From Cyanophora paradoxa (taxonomy: Eukaryota; Glaucocystophyceae; Cyanophorales; Cyanophoraceae), in contig QPMI01000506.1 of assembly GCA_004431415.1 (NCBI GenBank), positions 1-37,261 of the forward strand: a stretch of 37,261 nucleotides of DNA, read 5' to 3'. A program made the position numbers and the translations under genes. The notes beneath the pieces were generated by a model. That model searched no databases. It was not told the origin of the DNA and worked only from the letters and a program-made list of their open reading frames with translations. Numbering within the stretch: position 1 is the stretch's first letter; each line of letters begins with the position of its first letter. Below are positions 11,066 to 21,683 of this stretch, in pieces.

Positions 11066-12912
11066 ATGGCGGCCGCGCTGGCCTCCCTTGGCGCGCAAGC
11101 GGTCTCTGCGGCGTCGCAGCTTCTTCGTCAATCGGGCTTTGATGGCTTGGTAAGTGTCACCGAGCACGCTTTCGGATCCGCTGTTGGGACGAATCGTGAC
11201 GCGGATTCGCACGTCATCGCAGGCGCGCGCCCTCGACGATGCACTCAGCGGCAACGCGCACTGTGCGCGGTCTTATCCCTGCAGCGACCGAGCCGGACTC
11301 TCGCCGCGGCTGACTTGTGCATGCCCTCATGACGGCAGGCGCCGCGTCGTCGAGAGAGCGGGTCCTCGCCCTCACGCATGTGAAAGTGGAGTGGCCCGTT
11401 GGGTGCGGACTGAAGCGCCCTGCGCGCTTCGGGGCCAACCCCGCCGCGCTCAATGGACTCGAGTTCGAGCCGCTCACGCGCCTCCGCCGGCTGACGCGGA
11501 CGCCGCAGGTCGGACCTGGGCCTTCTCTCGTGCCAGTCGGTGGTCGTGGCGGTCATCCTGCCCTCCGCGCCCCTGGATCGATTCCGATGGCTCTCTTCCA
11601 ACCCGCTCCACCAGACGCTTCAGGTCGGGCAGGGCGCCGGCGGGGCCGGAACGCGCGCGCGGCGGCCGCTTGCCAACCAGGCGACCGGGGGCGCAGAACG
11701 TGGCGCACGCGGCGCAGGCGCTGGAGGCGCAGGGCGCGTCGGTGTGCATCGTGGGGCGGCGAGCGCAGCACGAGTCGTTCCTGCGGCGCGTGCTCCACCT
11801 CTACGGCCTGGCGGACCGCGTGCGCGTGGCCTTCGATGACGGGGACGACCTCTACGGTGTGTGCCGTAGCTGCTGCGCCTCGGAGAGGGCGAATTGAATT
11901 CGAAAAAGGGTACAGGATGCCTCGGCCTCCTCGAGCTCCCCCTCGTGCCCGCCGCCCTCGTCCCGGGGGCCCTCCTCGCCCCCCGCCTCCCCCTCCTCCG
12001 CCGCGCCTACCGCTACGGCGTCCACCTCGCAGGGCCCCTCAAGTACCGCCGCGGGTCCGCCTCGCCCCCGCCCCGCCCCGCCCCGCACCGCCGCGCTCCG
12101 CCCCGCCCCGCCTATCTGCTTCTAGAAATCCCCCTGGCATGGGCACGCTGGCGTTGATTCCTGCGCGCCCCCCAAGTTTTCGGCTTTGACTTCCATTTGA
12201 CCCGCCGGCGCCGGGCCCTCCAGAGCAATCGCGGTGTTCCGCAATTACGAGCTGCGAGAGCTCCGACTCGGCCGCTCCGCGGGGTACGCCCCCCTATGCG
12301 GCCCGTGGCGACACCCGTACGCGGCGCTCAGCGGCTCCGGGCCGGCGCGCAGGTTCGACTCGCCGGTGCCCGAGATCGACGCGGCGGCCCTCGCGCCCGT
12401 CGTCGCCGCCGCGCTCGCCCCGCCGGCCTCGAGCTCTGCGCCCTCCTCCCCCGCGGCCCCCGCCCAGCCCGCCCCCTTGCGTGAGCCCCCTCCTGCCCTC
12501 TCCCCCCGCCCCCACGCGCGCGCAGTCGAACGCTTCCCGCAGCAGAGGAGGCGGCCCCGCCCGGCCCACTGGCCGCCCCAGCCCCCCCGCCCCACTGGCC
12601 GCCGGTGCGCCTCGGGCGGAACTTCCGGCCGCGAACCGCCGACGCGATGCGCGCGCAGGGCGGGCGGGGCCGGACGCGGGGAAGGCCCCGGCGGCTGCGG
12701 AGGCGCCGGCCGGCGCGCCGAGGCCGCCCAAGGCTCCGGCGGCAGCGACTGAGGCAGAGACGCCGGCTCCGGCGGAGGAGAAGGGAGCGGAGGGGGAGCC
12801 GGGGCCGGCCGCGGCGCCGAAGGCGGGGGCGGGGCCGGCCGGCGAGGCGCCGAAGAAGGGGAAGCACAAGAAGGGCAAGGGGCCCAAGGGCAGCGCCCAG
12901 CAGCCGGCGTGA
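11066..12912 (+). CDS. Unrecognised multi-exon gene, Lys-rich C-terminus
   Basis: I do not recognise the product. ATG 11066 gives MAAALASLGAQAVSAASQLL and SGFDGL, followed at 11,150 by a perfect donor (gtaagt). Later exons encode LNGLEFEPLTRLRRLTRTPQ; VVVAVILPSAPLDRFRWL; NVAHAAQALEAQGASVCIVG; SFLRRVLHLYGLADRVRVAF; DDGDDLYG, joined across an intron with acceptor gtacag to CLGLLELPLVPAALVPGALL; and AYRYGVHLAGPLKYRRG. Then come VFRNYELRELRLGRSAGYAP and an Ala/Pro-rich tail ending APKKGKHKKGKGPKG before the stop at 12,910-12,912. The Leu/Ala/Val/Pro-rich stretch near 11,930-12,000 could be a membrane segment. The middle exons join cleanly, but the exons between 11,150 and 11,400 and those after 12,050 are uncertain. 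Confidence 0.55.
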
Positions 12913-13465
12913 GCGCGGGCACCGCCAGCGCGGCCGTGCCGCAGCGATGCGCCGGCGTATACAGGGGGCGATCGCGAGGCTCGTGGACAGATATCGATGC
13001 CAGTGCCCCGCCCCGGCCCCCGGCCGGCGCCGTCGGCCCCTCATTATTCATTTTCTAGCCCCTGCTACCGGAAGGCTAACCATAATCTGTACGTGGAGCT
13101 TTGTGTTTCAAGCTTGAAGTTTATCCGCCGTTTTGTATTCTTAGGTTAATCAAATTAAAGACTCTGAAATCGAAGCTATGCCAGCTTGTAATAAAGCCAC
13201 ATGTACAAATGAAACATACTATAGATAATCATGAATTGATCATGAATAAGCTTATAATTAGCGCCGCAAGTTACTAGTATACGTAGCGGCTGGCCATTGC
13301 GCGCGCCGCGGCGGCCGCGCGCGCGGCGCGCGCCTGGCCCCATATATATGGCGCCGGACGTGAGTCAGGAGAGGATTTGCATTAGCACACAACAACAACT
13401 ACTAGGAGTTTCACATCGCCCAATTTATCTCTCCGACTAGATAACACTGAGGACCGTCGAGTGCT
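12913..13465. other. Intergenic, with a GC-only palindrome and TATA-like box
   Basis: No gene is evident. Base composition drops sharply after about 13,100 to AT-rich sequence. It is interrupted at 13,299-13,333 by an almost pure GC/CG palindromic block and then CATATATATGG at 13,341-13,351, a TATA-like element about 115 bases before the small open frame at 13,466. Confidence 0.5.
13351..13367 (+). repeat. 17-bp direct repeat, copy 1 (contains TGAGTCA)
   Basis: GCGCCGGACGTGAGTCA occurs here and again, identically, at 14,224-14,240. It includes an AP-1/bZIP-type core, TGAGTCA, and lies just downstream of a TATA-like box. Confidence 0.75.
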
Positions 13466-13732
13466 GTGCTCTGTCTAAGTGATGAGAAATTCTATCTACG
13501 TCCTATATCTACAAATGGGGCGAGAGGCCGAAAGATACACCTGCAGAAAAAGCCCAGCGCCCTACGCAGACCGATGAAGGCAAACAGAGCGCGCAAACAC
13601 CCTCCAGACATGGAAGTCCGCCCTAGGGAAGACCCACGTATAGCGGAGGGCAAGAAAGGCACTACGCCTGACAAGCAAAGGTCGACGGAAAGACCTGAGC
13701 TTCCCTGCATGTGGAAAAGACCCGCCATCTAG
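13466..13732 (+). CDS. Small basic open frame, doubtful gene
   Basis: This frame encodes 88 residues (MLCLSDEKFYLRPISTNG at the start, WKRPAI at the end), rich in Lys, Arg and Pro. It has lower GC than its neighbours, and a TATA-like sequence and an ACAACAACAACTAC leader lie upstream. There is no recognisable domain, no splice evidence and an overlapping minus-strand frame, so it may be chance. Confidence 0.22.
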   Translation: MLCLSDEKFYLRPISTNGARGRKIHLQKKPSALRRPMKANRARKHPPDMEVRPREDPRIAEGKKGTTPDKQRSTERPELPCMWKRPAI

Positions 13733-14223
13733 CGACTCGACTGCGAGGAGATGAGGAGCGGAACGAAATGAGAAAGCGCCGATGAGCTCCAGCGCCAAGC
13801 AAGGGAGCGGGGGCCGGGCGCCGTCCGCGTGTTGACGGAACACGTCGCCGCGCCAGTGTGCCACGCCAAGGCTGCCGCGCGTTCACTAACGCTGCGGCGC
13901 GTGGCGGCGTGGGCTTTGCGCGAAAGCCGGCCGACTTTGCGGCCAGCCGACGTCGCCGCGGCCGCTCCCGCGGCGCTCCTCGCCGCGCCGGAGACAACAT
14001 AGAAGCAATCCCCTAACGCGCGCGCTCCTGAATCTCCTACGGAATGGCCGGCAACGAGGCCCGCCGCCGAGAACGCCAACTCGACACCCATTTCGCGCCG
14101 CCGCTCGGCGCGCCAGCCGCCTACCTCACGCTGGTCACGCTGAGCGACAGCGGCGGCGCCATGGACGGGCCGCAGCCAGCCGCGCGCCGACGCGGTGGGA
14201 AATTTTCTCGTACCCGTCTCTAC

Positions 14224-14240
14224 GCGCCGGACGTGAGTCA
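14224..14240 (+). repeat. 17-bp direct repeat, copy 2
   Basis: Identical to 13,351-13,367 and followed here by CGTGAC, so that TGAGTCACGTGAC combines an AP-1-like core with a CACGTG E-box-like core. Confidence 0.75.
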
Positions 14241-14567
14241 CGTGACATGCATGCGCCGCATGAATTCGAATCGATATCGCGGCATGATGCGCGGGCTTAC
14301 AATTAATGTATTCGAAGCCTTCAAGCCTATATAGCTAGTTCAAGGCTTTGAAGGTTAAGCTTTGGCCAGCCCCCTGGCCTCTTAGGAGGTCCGAATTCCG
14401 AATCGAAAAATGAAAACTCGAAATTCTTTTTTTTGAAAGGCGAGTTTGTTTTTCACGCAACTGGTACTTGCACTGGTACTACTAATTGAGCACTTTGCCG
14501 GCTCCTAGCCAGAGTCCTAGGCTCCTTCGTTAACAAGATTCCCCTACTAGGCTAATACCGGTAGGCT

Positions 14568-14960
14568 ACTAGTACTAGTATACGTTCGGATTCATCGGAC
14601 TCCGGGAATCGATTGATCGGATGCGCGCCGCGCGCGGCGCGATCCGATGATCATGATCGCGCCGCGGCGCGCGAGACTCTGAGTCTCTGACTCTGAGAGA
14701 GACTCTGACTCGGAGAGCTCGCCGAGTCGGCGCCAGGCTCGCCGCCAGCTGCAGCTATAGCTACCGGTACTACTCATGATCAGGCTGGTCCGGTACTAGT
14801 ACTAGTATCTGCAGCCTGCAGGCTGCAGCATACGGTTGCTGCATACCGTAGTGTGCACTGTGCAGTATACGTAGGTTTAGCTTTAGATCTAGATCTACAG
14901 CAGCAGCAGACTCTGAGAGAAGCGCTAGCATCGATATCGATATCGGGCGATGATGCGCGT
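14568..14960. repeat. Cluster of short palindromes and dyads
   Basis: Successive self-complementary words: ACTAGTACTAGTATAC near 14,568; a GCGCCGCGCGCGGCGC dyad near 14,623; alternating GACTCTGAGTCTC words at 14,671-14,715; CTGCAGCCTGCAGGCTGCAG near 14,811; TCGATATCGATATCG near 14,932. No coding potential is seen. Confidence 0.7.
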
Positions 14961-15269
14961 TCGGCCCTCGCGGACGGCCGGAGCCGCGGTCGACGTTTCT
15001 ATAGCTACACCTGGAGCCCTCGGCGCCCTAGGCCTGCTGCTGGCGGCGCTCGTCGCGTCGTCGGCGGTTTTCGCGGATGGCACTTTCGACAGCGGCCGCG
15101 GCCTCGTCAGCGGCCCGCTGGGAGGTGCGTCTTCTAGATCTGCCGATTCATATATATGTGCTCCTGTACATAACTATATATATAGGGTTGCCGTGTCCGT
15201 TTCCCTCTCATGCTTAACCGCTTGCGACCTCTGCTGCATATACATGTGCATCATTTCGAAGCCGTTCGC

Positions 15270-15375
15270 GCATGTATATATATATATATATATGCATATG
15301 CATGCGATCGCGATCGCGAGCGCCAGCGCTAGCTGCAGCTATAGCTAGCGCTAGCGCTGCATGCATATGCGCACC
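15270..15375. repeat. (TA)n followed by a long near-perfect palindrome
   Basis: A TA repeat (about 15,273-15,293) is followed by GCATATGCATGCGATCG and, on the other side of a centre near 15,340, by AGCGCTGCATGCATATGC. Nearly every hexamer in between (GCGATCGC, AGCGCT, GCTAGC, CTGCAG) is itself a palindrome. This could form a stem of about 35 bp. Confidence 0.7.
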
Positions 15376-15499
15376 TGCATATATATGCATATGCATATTT
15401 TTTCGCGCGATCGATCATTAGCTCGGCTATCAGGGACTAACGTGTGCAACCCCCCCCCCCGGTATACGTCAATTCAAACTCGGCGGCAAATTTTTGAAC

Positions 15500-18400
15500 A
15501 TGGCGGCACCGGCGGCACCCGCGGCGGGCTCCGTGCCCGCGGGAGAAATCGAACGTGTCGTGATCCACAGGAAGGGCAGCCCGGATGCGCCGCCTGTGCA
15601 TTTCAAGCCGGACATGCTCAACGCCCGCCCCGTTGACGTTGTCCTGCGGCTGCTCAAGACGACTGTGTTTCAGAATCTGGACGCCGAGAACATGGAATTC
15701 GTGCTCGAGAAGCGCCACGACGGCACGTCGGAGGAGCTCGAAGACATCAGCCTCCTGTGCTCCACCTCGGGCTGGAAGACGGGCAAGCAGGGCGTCTACT
15801 ACACGGCAATGGGTGCGCGTGCTCACGCTAACCGCCGCCCGCGCTAACCGCTCGGCGCGCAGACGACCAGCCCGAGGTCGCCGCGCCGGCCGAGCCCGCC
15901 CAACGGGCGGCCACCTTCGGGGTCCGGTTTAGCGGCCGCTCCAGTCAGGGCCTTGCGGACGCGGTCGCGAGCTCGGGGCGCGGTGCGCTCGCAATCGCCG
16001 CCATGTCGATTCAAATTTTGGCGCCCAACTGACATTCAAATTTTGGCGCCACGCGCACAGGCTCGGGCGGGCCCACGATCGTGCGCCCGCATCCTCGCGT
16101 CGCCATGCGATCCTCCTCACGCTATACGCGCAGCCGGAGGGGTTCGACCCCCTCGGCAAGGTGGCCCCTCGCGCCCAGGTGACGACGAATGCGAAGGCCA
16201 AGGCCGCCGCGGCCGCGGTCACTCAGAAAGAGAAGGTCATGGCTGCGGCGGGTGCCGCGGTGAAGAGCGGAAAGGGAATCGAGGCAGTCAAGCCTACGCC
16301 CTTCTCATTCGCGACCTACGCCCCGGCCGCGGACGCGGCCTGGAAGCCTCTCCACGACATGCTCGCGATCCTCGGGAAGAGTTCCGCACCGAGTGCGTCG
16401 CGATCCTCGGCTCGTTGCTTCCGTGATTGCGCGGGTCTTCCTTTCGAACCTGATCGCGCGTCTTCGTCGCAGTACACATCCTGAGCGAGGAGATTTTCGT
16501 GAACTACTTCGACCCGAAGGGCTTCGAGATGGCGCGGAACATCACGAACCGCAGCGCGAACCAGCCGGAGTGGGGGAACACGCTGACTGTTGCCACGGCT
16601 GTCATCACCGAGATCGTGGATCCGAGCAACCCCGCGAAGAAGATGCATGTCGTCCCCCTGGACAACATCGAGAAGATGTGGGTCATGCAGGTTAGCCGCC
16701 TAGCAGCATGCATTGCGTCCTCTTCTTCCCCATCCCACCTCTTCCTTTTTTCCTTCTTTCTCTGTGCTCACTGCATGCTTTTTGAACACCCGCAGGACCC
16801 TGTCAGCATGCAGGACTGGAACCTCTTCGTGAACAAGCACTTGGCCAAACCGACTGGCCAGCACATCATCTTCATGGGCGAACCCACCGCCAAGATTGTC
16901 AGGGACGTGCGTGCATGCCCTTTGATTCCTCTTCTCTGGCCTCTAGAGCACACTGACCGCTTGCTTTCGAGCAGTTCGTAAACAAGAAGGCTGAATTGGC
17001 CGCCCGCCGGAGCCGTGGTGTGGCCGACTTCCAGGAGCCCCGGTACAACGTCGTCTTCAAGCTCGGGACGTCCGGGAAGGATCCAACGACCATCACAATC
17101 GAGATCGAAGGCATGCTTGATCCGCACCCCTACACGCAGCTCGCTGGTCTGTGCTCCTTTCTCCTTTCTTGGCTTGTGCTCCTTTCTGTAAAGGTCCCTC
17201 TTCAGTCTAACCTTAGCACCTGCTCTTCTATCTGCAGATGCATTCTCAGCGTTCATGACGAAGAAGCTGAACGCTGAGGAGCCCCTGGAAGTGTACAAGA
17301 TGTTCGTCCCCAACAAGCCGCCGAAGGGCGCGGGCCGGCGGCCCAACAACTTCCAGGACGCCGTGAATGAAATCACCCCTGACAACTTCCCAGTGTCCAG
17401 TGCGTTGTGCTCTCCTGGCACCCGATGCACCGCGCCCTTCTCTGATGCATGTGCCCCGTGCAGAGCTCACCGAGGTGATGGCCTACGAGGCGAACTGCAA
17501 CTACATCGGTGTGGTGCTCACATCGATGTACTTCGAGCGGGGGTCGCAGCATGCCATCCTGCGGACGATGACTACGCCCGAAAAGGTTCTCAGACTGCCC
17601 TTCCTGCTTAGTTCCCCTCTGTCCACCGAATCTCACTCTGGTGCTGAGCAGAAATACTCCCTCAACCGCAAGGACCCGGAGCGGCTGGTCAATCCCACGT
17701 CGGGCGGCGCCCTCCTGCAGTCGTATGTCAACGGCATTGCAATGTGCCACGCCGCCATGTTCCACAAGATGTGCCCCACCGACGTCCTCAAGCTGCGGGA
17801 CGGCATGACTCGCCCGCTCTCGGTCTGTGACAGCTCAGGCTCCAACCCAACCCTTGCAGGGACTGCCTGACTCTTGCAGCAGCTCCGCATCGAGGATGCC
17901 CATCGGGAGCTCGTGAACCTGGAGCTGCGGCCGTACGTCGTCCCGGAGGACAAGCTCGAGGACGCGATGAAGGATGCCCGCAACGGTACGCCCGTTTCTG
18001 CCCCTCGCCGTCCCCTGTCTCATGCTTCTGGAGCAGGGAAGTCTGCTTTCCTCGTCCATCCTTGCAGTGTTTGCGGCTACAAGCGCATCGGCAACCCGGA
18101 GCACGACGAAATTGTGGAGAAGTTCAGCAGGACCAGCAAGCACGTCTTCGTCTGCGACTGGCTCGGCTACAAGTGCTACCAGGGGCCCTGCTTCGGCGTG
18201 TGCCGGCAGGGGTCCAAGGACTTCTGCCACTGCGAGGAGGAGGACGGGCCCGTGGAGGACGTGGAACACGTGGAGAAAACGCCGGCGCCTCCGAAGCGGG
18301 GCCGGCGGTCCAAGACGGAGAAGGAGGCAGCAGCCCAGGCCCTCCCTGCGGCCCCGCCCCTCCCTGACCCCAAGCTCGGCTCCTCCTCTTCCGATCCCCT

Positions 18401-18554
18401 CCCTCTCGACACCCCGGCCGCCTCGAGCTCCCGTCCGGCGGCGGAGGGTTCGCGCAAGCGTGCCCGCACGATGAACTACGCCGTCCTCGCCAGCGGCGGG
18501 CTCGACCTGGAGGCCGCAAAGGAGAAGGCGCAGCAGGAGAAGGGGCAGCAGTAG
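15500..18554 (+). CDS. Gene A: unrecognised 736-aa protein, Cys-rich C-terminal domain
   Basis: I read eleven exons: 15500-15812, 15863-15921, 16134-16392, 16473-16690, 16796-16906, 16975-17146, 17238-17399, 17464-17585, 17652-17822, 17880-17985 and 18037-18554. They total 2211 nt, all in phase with GT-AG ends, giving 736 residues, so the model is strong even though the family is unknown to me. It starts MAAPAAPAAGSVPAGEIERV, includes an Ala/Lys-rich linker, VNYFDPKGFEMARNITNRSA, and LTEVMAYEANCNYIGVVL. Near the C-terminus is a likely zinc-binding region: HPCSVCGYKRIG, then VFVCDWLGYKCYQGPCFGVC and DFCHCEEE. A Pro/Ser-rich, Arg/Lys-containing tail (KRARTMNY) follows. The segment MAYEANCNYIGVVL recurs in the coiled-coil gene at 23,352-24,247, so this is a repeated family. 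It could be an element-borne or a lineage-specific host gene. Confidence 0.85.
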
Positions 18555-18965
18555 TTGCTCTGAAGTAGCTGCTAGCTCTGCACAGCAGTAGCTGCAGATA
18601 GCCTGTGCTCTTGGTAGGATTTTATTTTCCTTCATGTCCATTCCGAGCTCTCCCGCTGGGCTCGCAACTCTATATATGTATCCATGTGTTTGCTATCTAT
18701 AGTAATGTGCTGTCTATCGCTGTGTATGTATCTATGTCGGCTGTTTATCGCTGTGTATGTATTTGTGTGCAATCTGGATTGATTTCGTATGTGTGCCTGC
18801 GCTCTCCTCTCTGCGTGCCTGGCCATGCATGCATCCCTTCAAGGTTCCCTTCCCAAGTTGACAACAACATCTCGTGTTCAGAGCACGACTCAGCGACACG
18901 TTCACAGAGCTTCACGCGGAACAGGAAGCGCCGCGGGAGGGGAGCGACCCCCGCACGGCTAGCGC
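18555..18965. other. Convergent intergenic region, TG/TA-rich
   Basis: The 3' flanks of gene A (plus) and gene C (minus). It contains repeated variants of TATCGCTGTGTATGTAT (about 18,714-18,765) and TA-rich words but no open frame of interest. Transcript ends and polyadenylation signals presumably lie here. Confidence 0.5.
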
Positions 18966-19616
18966 CTAGCGCCAGCAGTTGCGGCAGCGAGCGCCCTCCT
19001 TGTTGTACTTGGGGTCCGAGGCCCGGAGCGCCTCCTCCGAGCTGAACTCGGGCCAGAGGATCTTCCCCTTCATCTGCGCGCACCGCCTTTAGCTACTGAG
19101 TGCCTCAAAGCCGGGGCACGCGAGCTGTACGCACGCGGAGGGCCGGGCACGTCGGGTTCTGGCCCGAGACCTTGGAGACCTTGTGGATCTTGCCCGTCGA
19201 CGGACTCCCGGTGTACTTCTCGTTCGGTGGAGGAGGAGATGCGTTGCGCCGAGCTTGCGCGCGGCGGGCTGCGGGGGGCGCAGGGCGCTGACCTAGCTCG
19301 GCGCGGATGGCGGTTCAAAACGAGGACGCGCCACGGGCGACGGCGGCCGCGTACCTTCCTCGACTTCCGTCTTTATCGTGCGCACCTCCACCGTGAGCGC
19401 CTCCAGCTGCCGCTGGAGGTCGGCGATGAGCTCGCGTTCGGAGGGAGCGGCGCCCGCAGCGGACGCCGGCTCGGGGGCTGCTGCAGGCCGCCGGAAAGTG
19501 AACTCCTTGCCGCGAAGCGGCCCGGACTCAAAGACGCCGGCCGCGGCAGGTGCCGGGTTGCGCGAGTCCATGGGTTTGACGGCGTCGTCAAGCCAGGGGG
19601 TACGCGTCGTTACCAT
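18966..19616 (-). CDS. Gene C: unrecognised 167-aa coiled-coil protein
   Basis: Three exons on the minus strand (19616-19355, 19268-19135, 19073-18966) total 504 nt and join in frame with GT-AG ends, so I trust the model. The protein starts MVTTRTPWLDDAVKPMDSRN, passes through RGKEFTFRRP, then a probable short coiled coil (ERELIADLQRQLEALTVEVR), a basic linker, GKIHKVSKVSGQNPTCPALR, and ends YNKEGARCRNCWR. The CxxC pair at the extreme C-terminus with an upstream Cys might bind metal. No family is recognised. Its ATG overlaps that of gene B on the other strand in a single CATG, which leaves no room for separate leaders unless one start is wrong or the transcripts overlap. Confidence 0.78.
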
Positions 19617-21593
19617 GCTCCCGGCTGCGGCCGCCGGTGCTCCTGCGCCGCCCGTGGCGGCTGTCGCGGCCGCGCAGTTTGAGCAGCCGGGTGAGCAGCT
19701 CCCCGACCTCATCGTAACAGCCGTGAAGGATATATCGAAGCACGGCGAGAACACCGTGTCACTGGCACCGGCGAAACTAGATGCTTTCATCGCCGAAGTG
19801 GCGGCGATCTTCGACGTTCCCGAATTCGCACGGCCCTTGCTCAAACTCTACGTGGTGCTCTGCGGCGCTGGCCACTGGGTGCCCAACCAGCAGGTCGGCA
19901 GTTCGCCGCCCGTCGATGCTCGCCTGCTTCTGAATGCGCGCAGATATTCGACAAGCACATCCGGCAGGGAAATCTATACTACTTCATCAGCACCAACCCC
20001 TGCGATGTGCCGAAGCTGCTCGCGGAGCAGGCGAAGTCGGCGGAGCAGCTGCACCACAGGCAGCGCGGGCGGGGCATCGGCGCCACGTCCAAGCCAAAGC
20101 GAACCCCGCAGCAGGTTCGGCCCGCGCAGACAGGCGCGCGCGGCATGTTCACTGCTGAACAAAATCGAGCAGCACACAGACCAACTCAACTTGCAGTGGA
20201 TCCAGAAGACCGTGGGCCAGCGGAAACTCTTCCTGGCAACCAAAAAACCAAGCTCTTGCTGGGGAGCGCGACGAAGTTCGTCGCCGAGAAAGCCACGAAA
20301 TGTGCCCAGCAGAGGACGAAGGCTTCCTTGTCCCTCGCCGCAGATCTGTGAGCATTCTGATGGTGAACCCCGTCTGCGCTCCGCTGACTCGTATCTGCAG
20401 GCTTTCGTGTGCCGAGATGTGCAAGCGGGAAGCCGGGGACGTTGTGTTTCCTGACGATAAGATGAACGATATGGAGAGTCTCATGAGCAAGCACGTGGTT
20501 GAGAAACAGCCGATTTCTCTGGCCGAAGCTAAACCGTTCATCGTATTCCTGGTGAATCAACAGTTCAAATCCGAGACTAAATTGCGTGCTCTCTTTATGG
20601 AGAATCTCAAAACCTCCCACAACATCGACAGCGTGGTTTGTGTCCTTCCCTTCACTCTCCTGCCCGCATCCTGATCACGGCTCACAGAAGGCAATTGCCG
20701 GGCTGGAGAGCAGGAGAATGCATCGGACGAGCCAGGGCACGTTTGTGCTTGCGCGTACTAAATTCCGTCGGGTCCGGCTGCAGCTCACGGGTCAGCAGAT
20801 GAGGAGGAGGAGGAGGAAGAGGAGGCTCGTCGCCGCACTCCAGAGGAGCGGGCCCTCCTTCTCAATGCCATGGCGGACAAAGCGTTGGCTGGAGCAGGGC
20901 GGGGCCCTTCCCCGCCTCCTGCCCTGCCTCCTGCCCCGCCTGCTGCTATACCTCCACCCCCCCCTGTGGATCTTCAGAAGGAGGAGGAGGGGGGGGGGGA
21001 AGAGGAGGACGAGGACGAGGACGAGGATGTGGCTCCTGACGGCGTCGAGGCCGATGATGGCACGTGTGAACCCGAAAGACTCCCGTCTGTATCCTAACTT
21101 TCTTCAGAATCGAAGCGATCGAAGGCGGGGGGCAGCAGCAAGGGCCCCAAGGAGAAGAGCACAGGAAGGAAGAAAAGACGAATCACGTGCGTGTAGCCCT
21201 TCCCTTCAATTGTGTGTTCTTTTACACGTGAATGATCGAAATCGCAGCGAGACCGATGAGATCCCGCTGCCTGAAATTCGGGTTGTAGACCAGGCCGGAA
21301 GGAAGAACGTTGTGGACGTTCATTTCCAGATTCCAGCAGGCGTGTGCAAGTTGGAGGAGAAGCAGAGGCATGCAGTCATTTGGAAGCGGGTTCTGGAGAA
21401 CGGGCGCAACACGATTCCACTCAAGCTCGACATGTCGACCAGGATGTGGAAAGAGAAAAAAGCCTTCAACAAGGAAGGAATACAGGTGTGGTCAGCAATA
21501 GTCGAAAGCAACGGCAATGGTGGCCTCGCCATAGTCAAAAAAAGCAAGAACAGCCGGGTCTTAGACACTAACAATCCAGATGCTAAACCCTAG
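19615..21593 (+). CDS. Gene B: unrecognised protein with acidic and basic linkers
   Basis: Early exons are clear: 19615-19893 (MLPAAAAGAPAPP; LPDLIVTAVKDISKHGENTV; FARPLLKLYVVLCGAGHWV), 19944-20114 (IFDKHIRQGNLYYFISTNP), and an exon from 20173 (HTDQLNLQWIQKTVGQRKLF). Within that exon the frame continues as KLLLGSATKFVAEKATKCAQ only if one A is added to the A6 run near 20,240. The next exon follows a gtgagc/ctgcag intron: LSCAEMCKREAGDVVFPDDK to FMENLKTSHNIDSV. A Glu/Asp-rich exon (SADEEEEEEEEARRRTPEER; DEDEDEDVAPDG), a basic segment (SKRSKAGGSSKGPKEKS) and a last exon (ETDEIPLPEIRVVDQAGRKN to NNPDAKP, stop at 21,591-21,593) complete it. Joins around 20,690-20,790 and 21,065-21,105 are unresolved. 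No domain is recognised. The alternating charged linkers resemble nuclear or nucleic-acid-binding proteins. Confidence 0.7.
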
Positions 21594-21683
21594 CATGTTT
21601 CTTCAGTGCAATGCTTTCTTGTCCTTTCGTAACCACGCGTCCGGGGGTTGAGGGTGTGCAATCATCTCTGTACTCTGTACTCG

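Larger units (their letters stand above)
13733..15499. other. Palindrome-rich region without a supported gene
   Basis: About 1.8 kb in which no frame persuades me. A GC-rich part up to 14,240 carries overlapping open frames on both strands with no motifs (for example a plus frame at 14,044-14,334). From 14,500 on it is dominated by short palindromes, dyads and (TA)n. It ends just before gene A with a run of 10 C at about 15,451-15,460. Confidence 0.55.

Noticed and set aside
1-12912. Bacterial origin, suggested by high GC and long open frames
   Set aside because: The FKBP, PRPP synthase and cyclase motifs are split by short spliceosomal-type introns, and there are no operons or Shine-Dalgarno sites.
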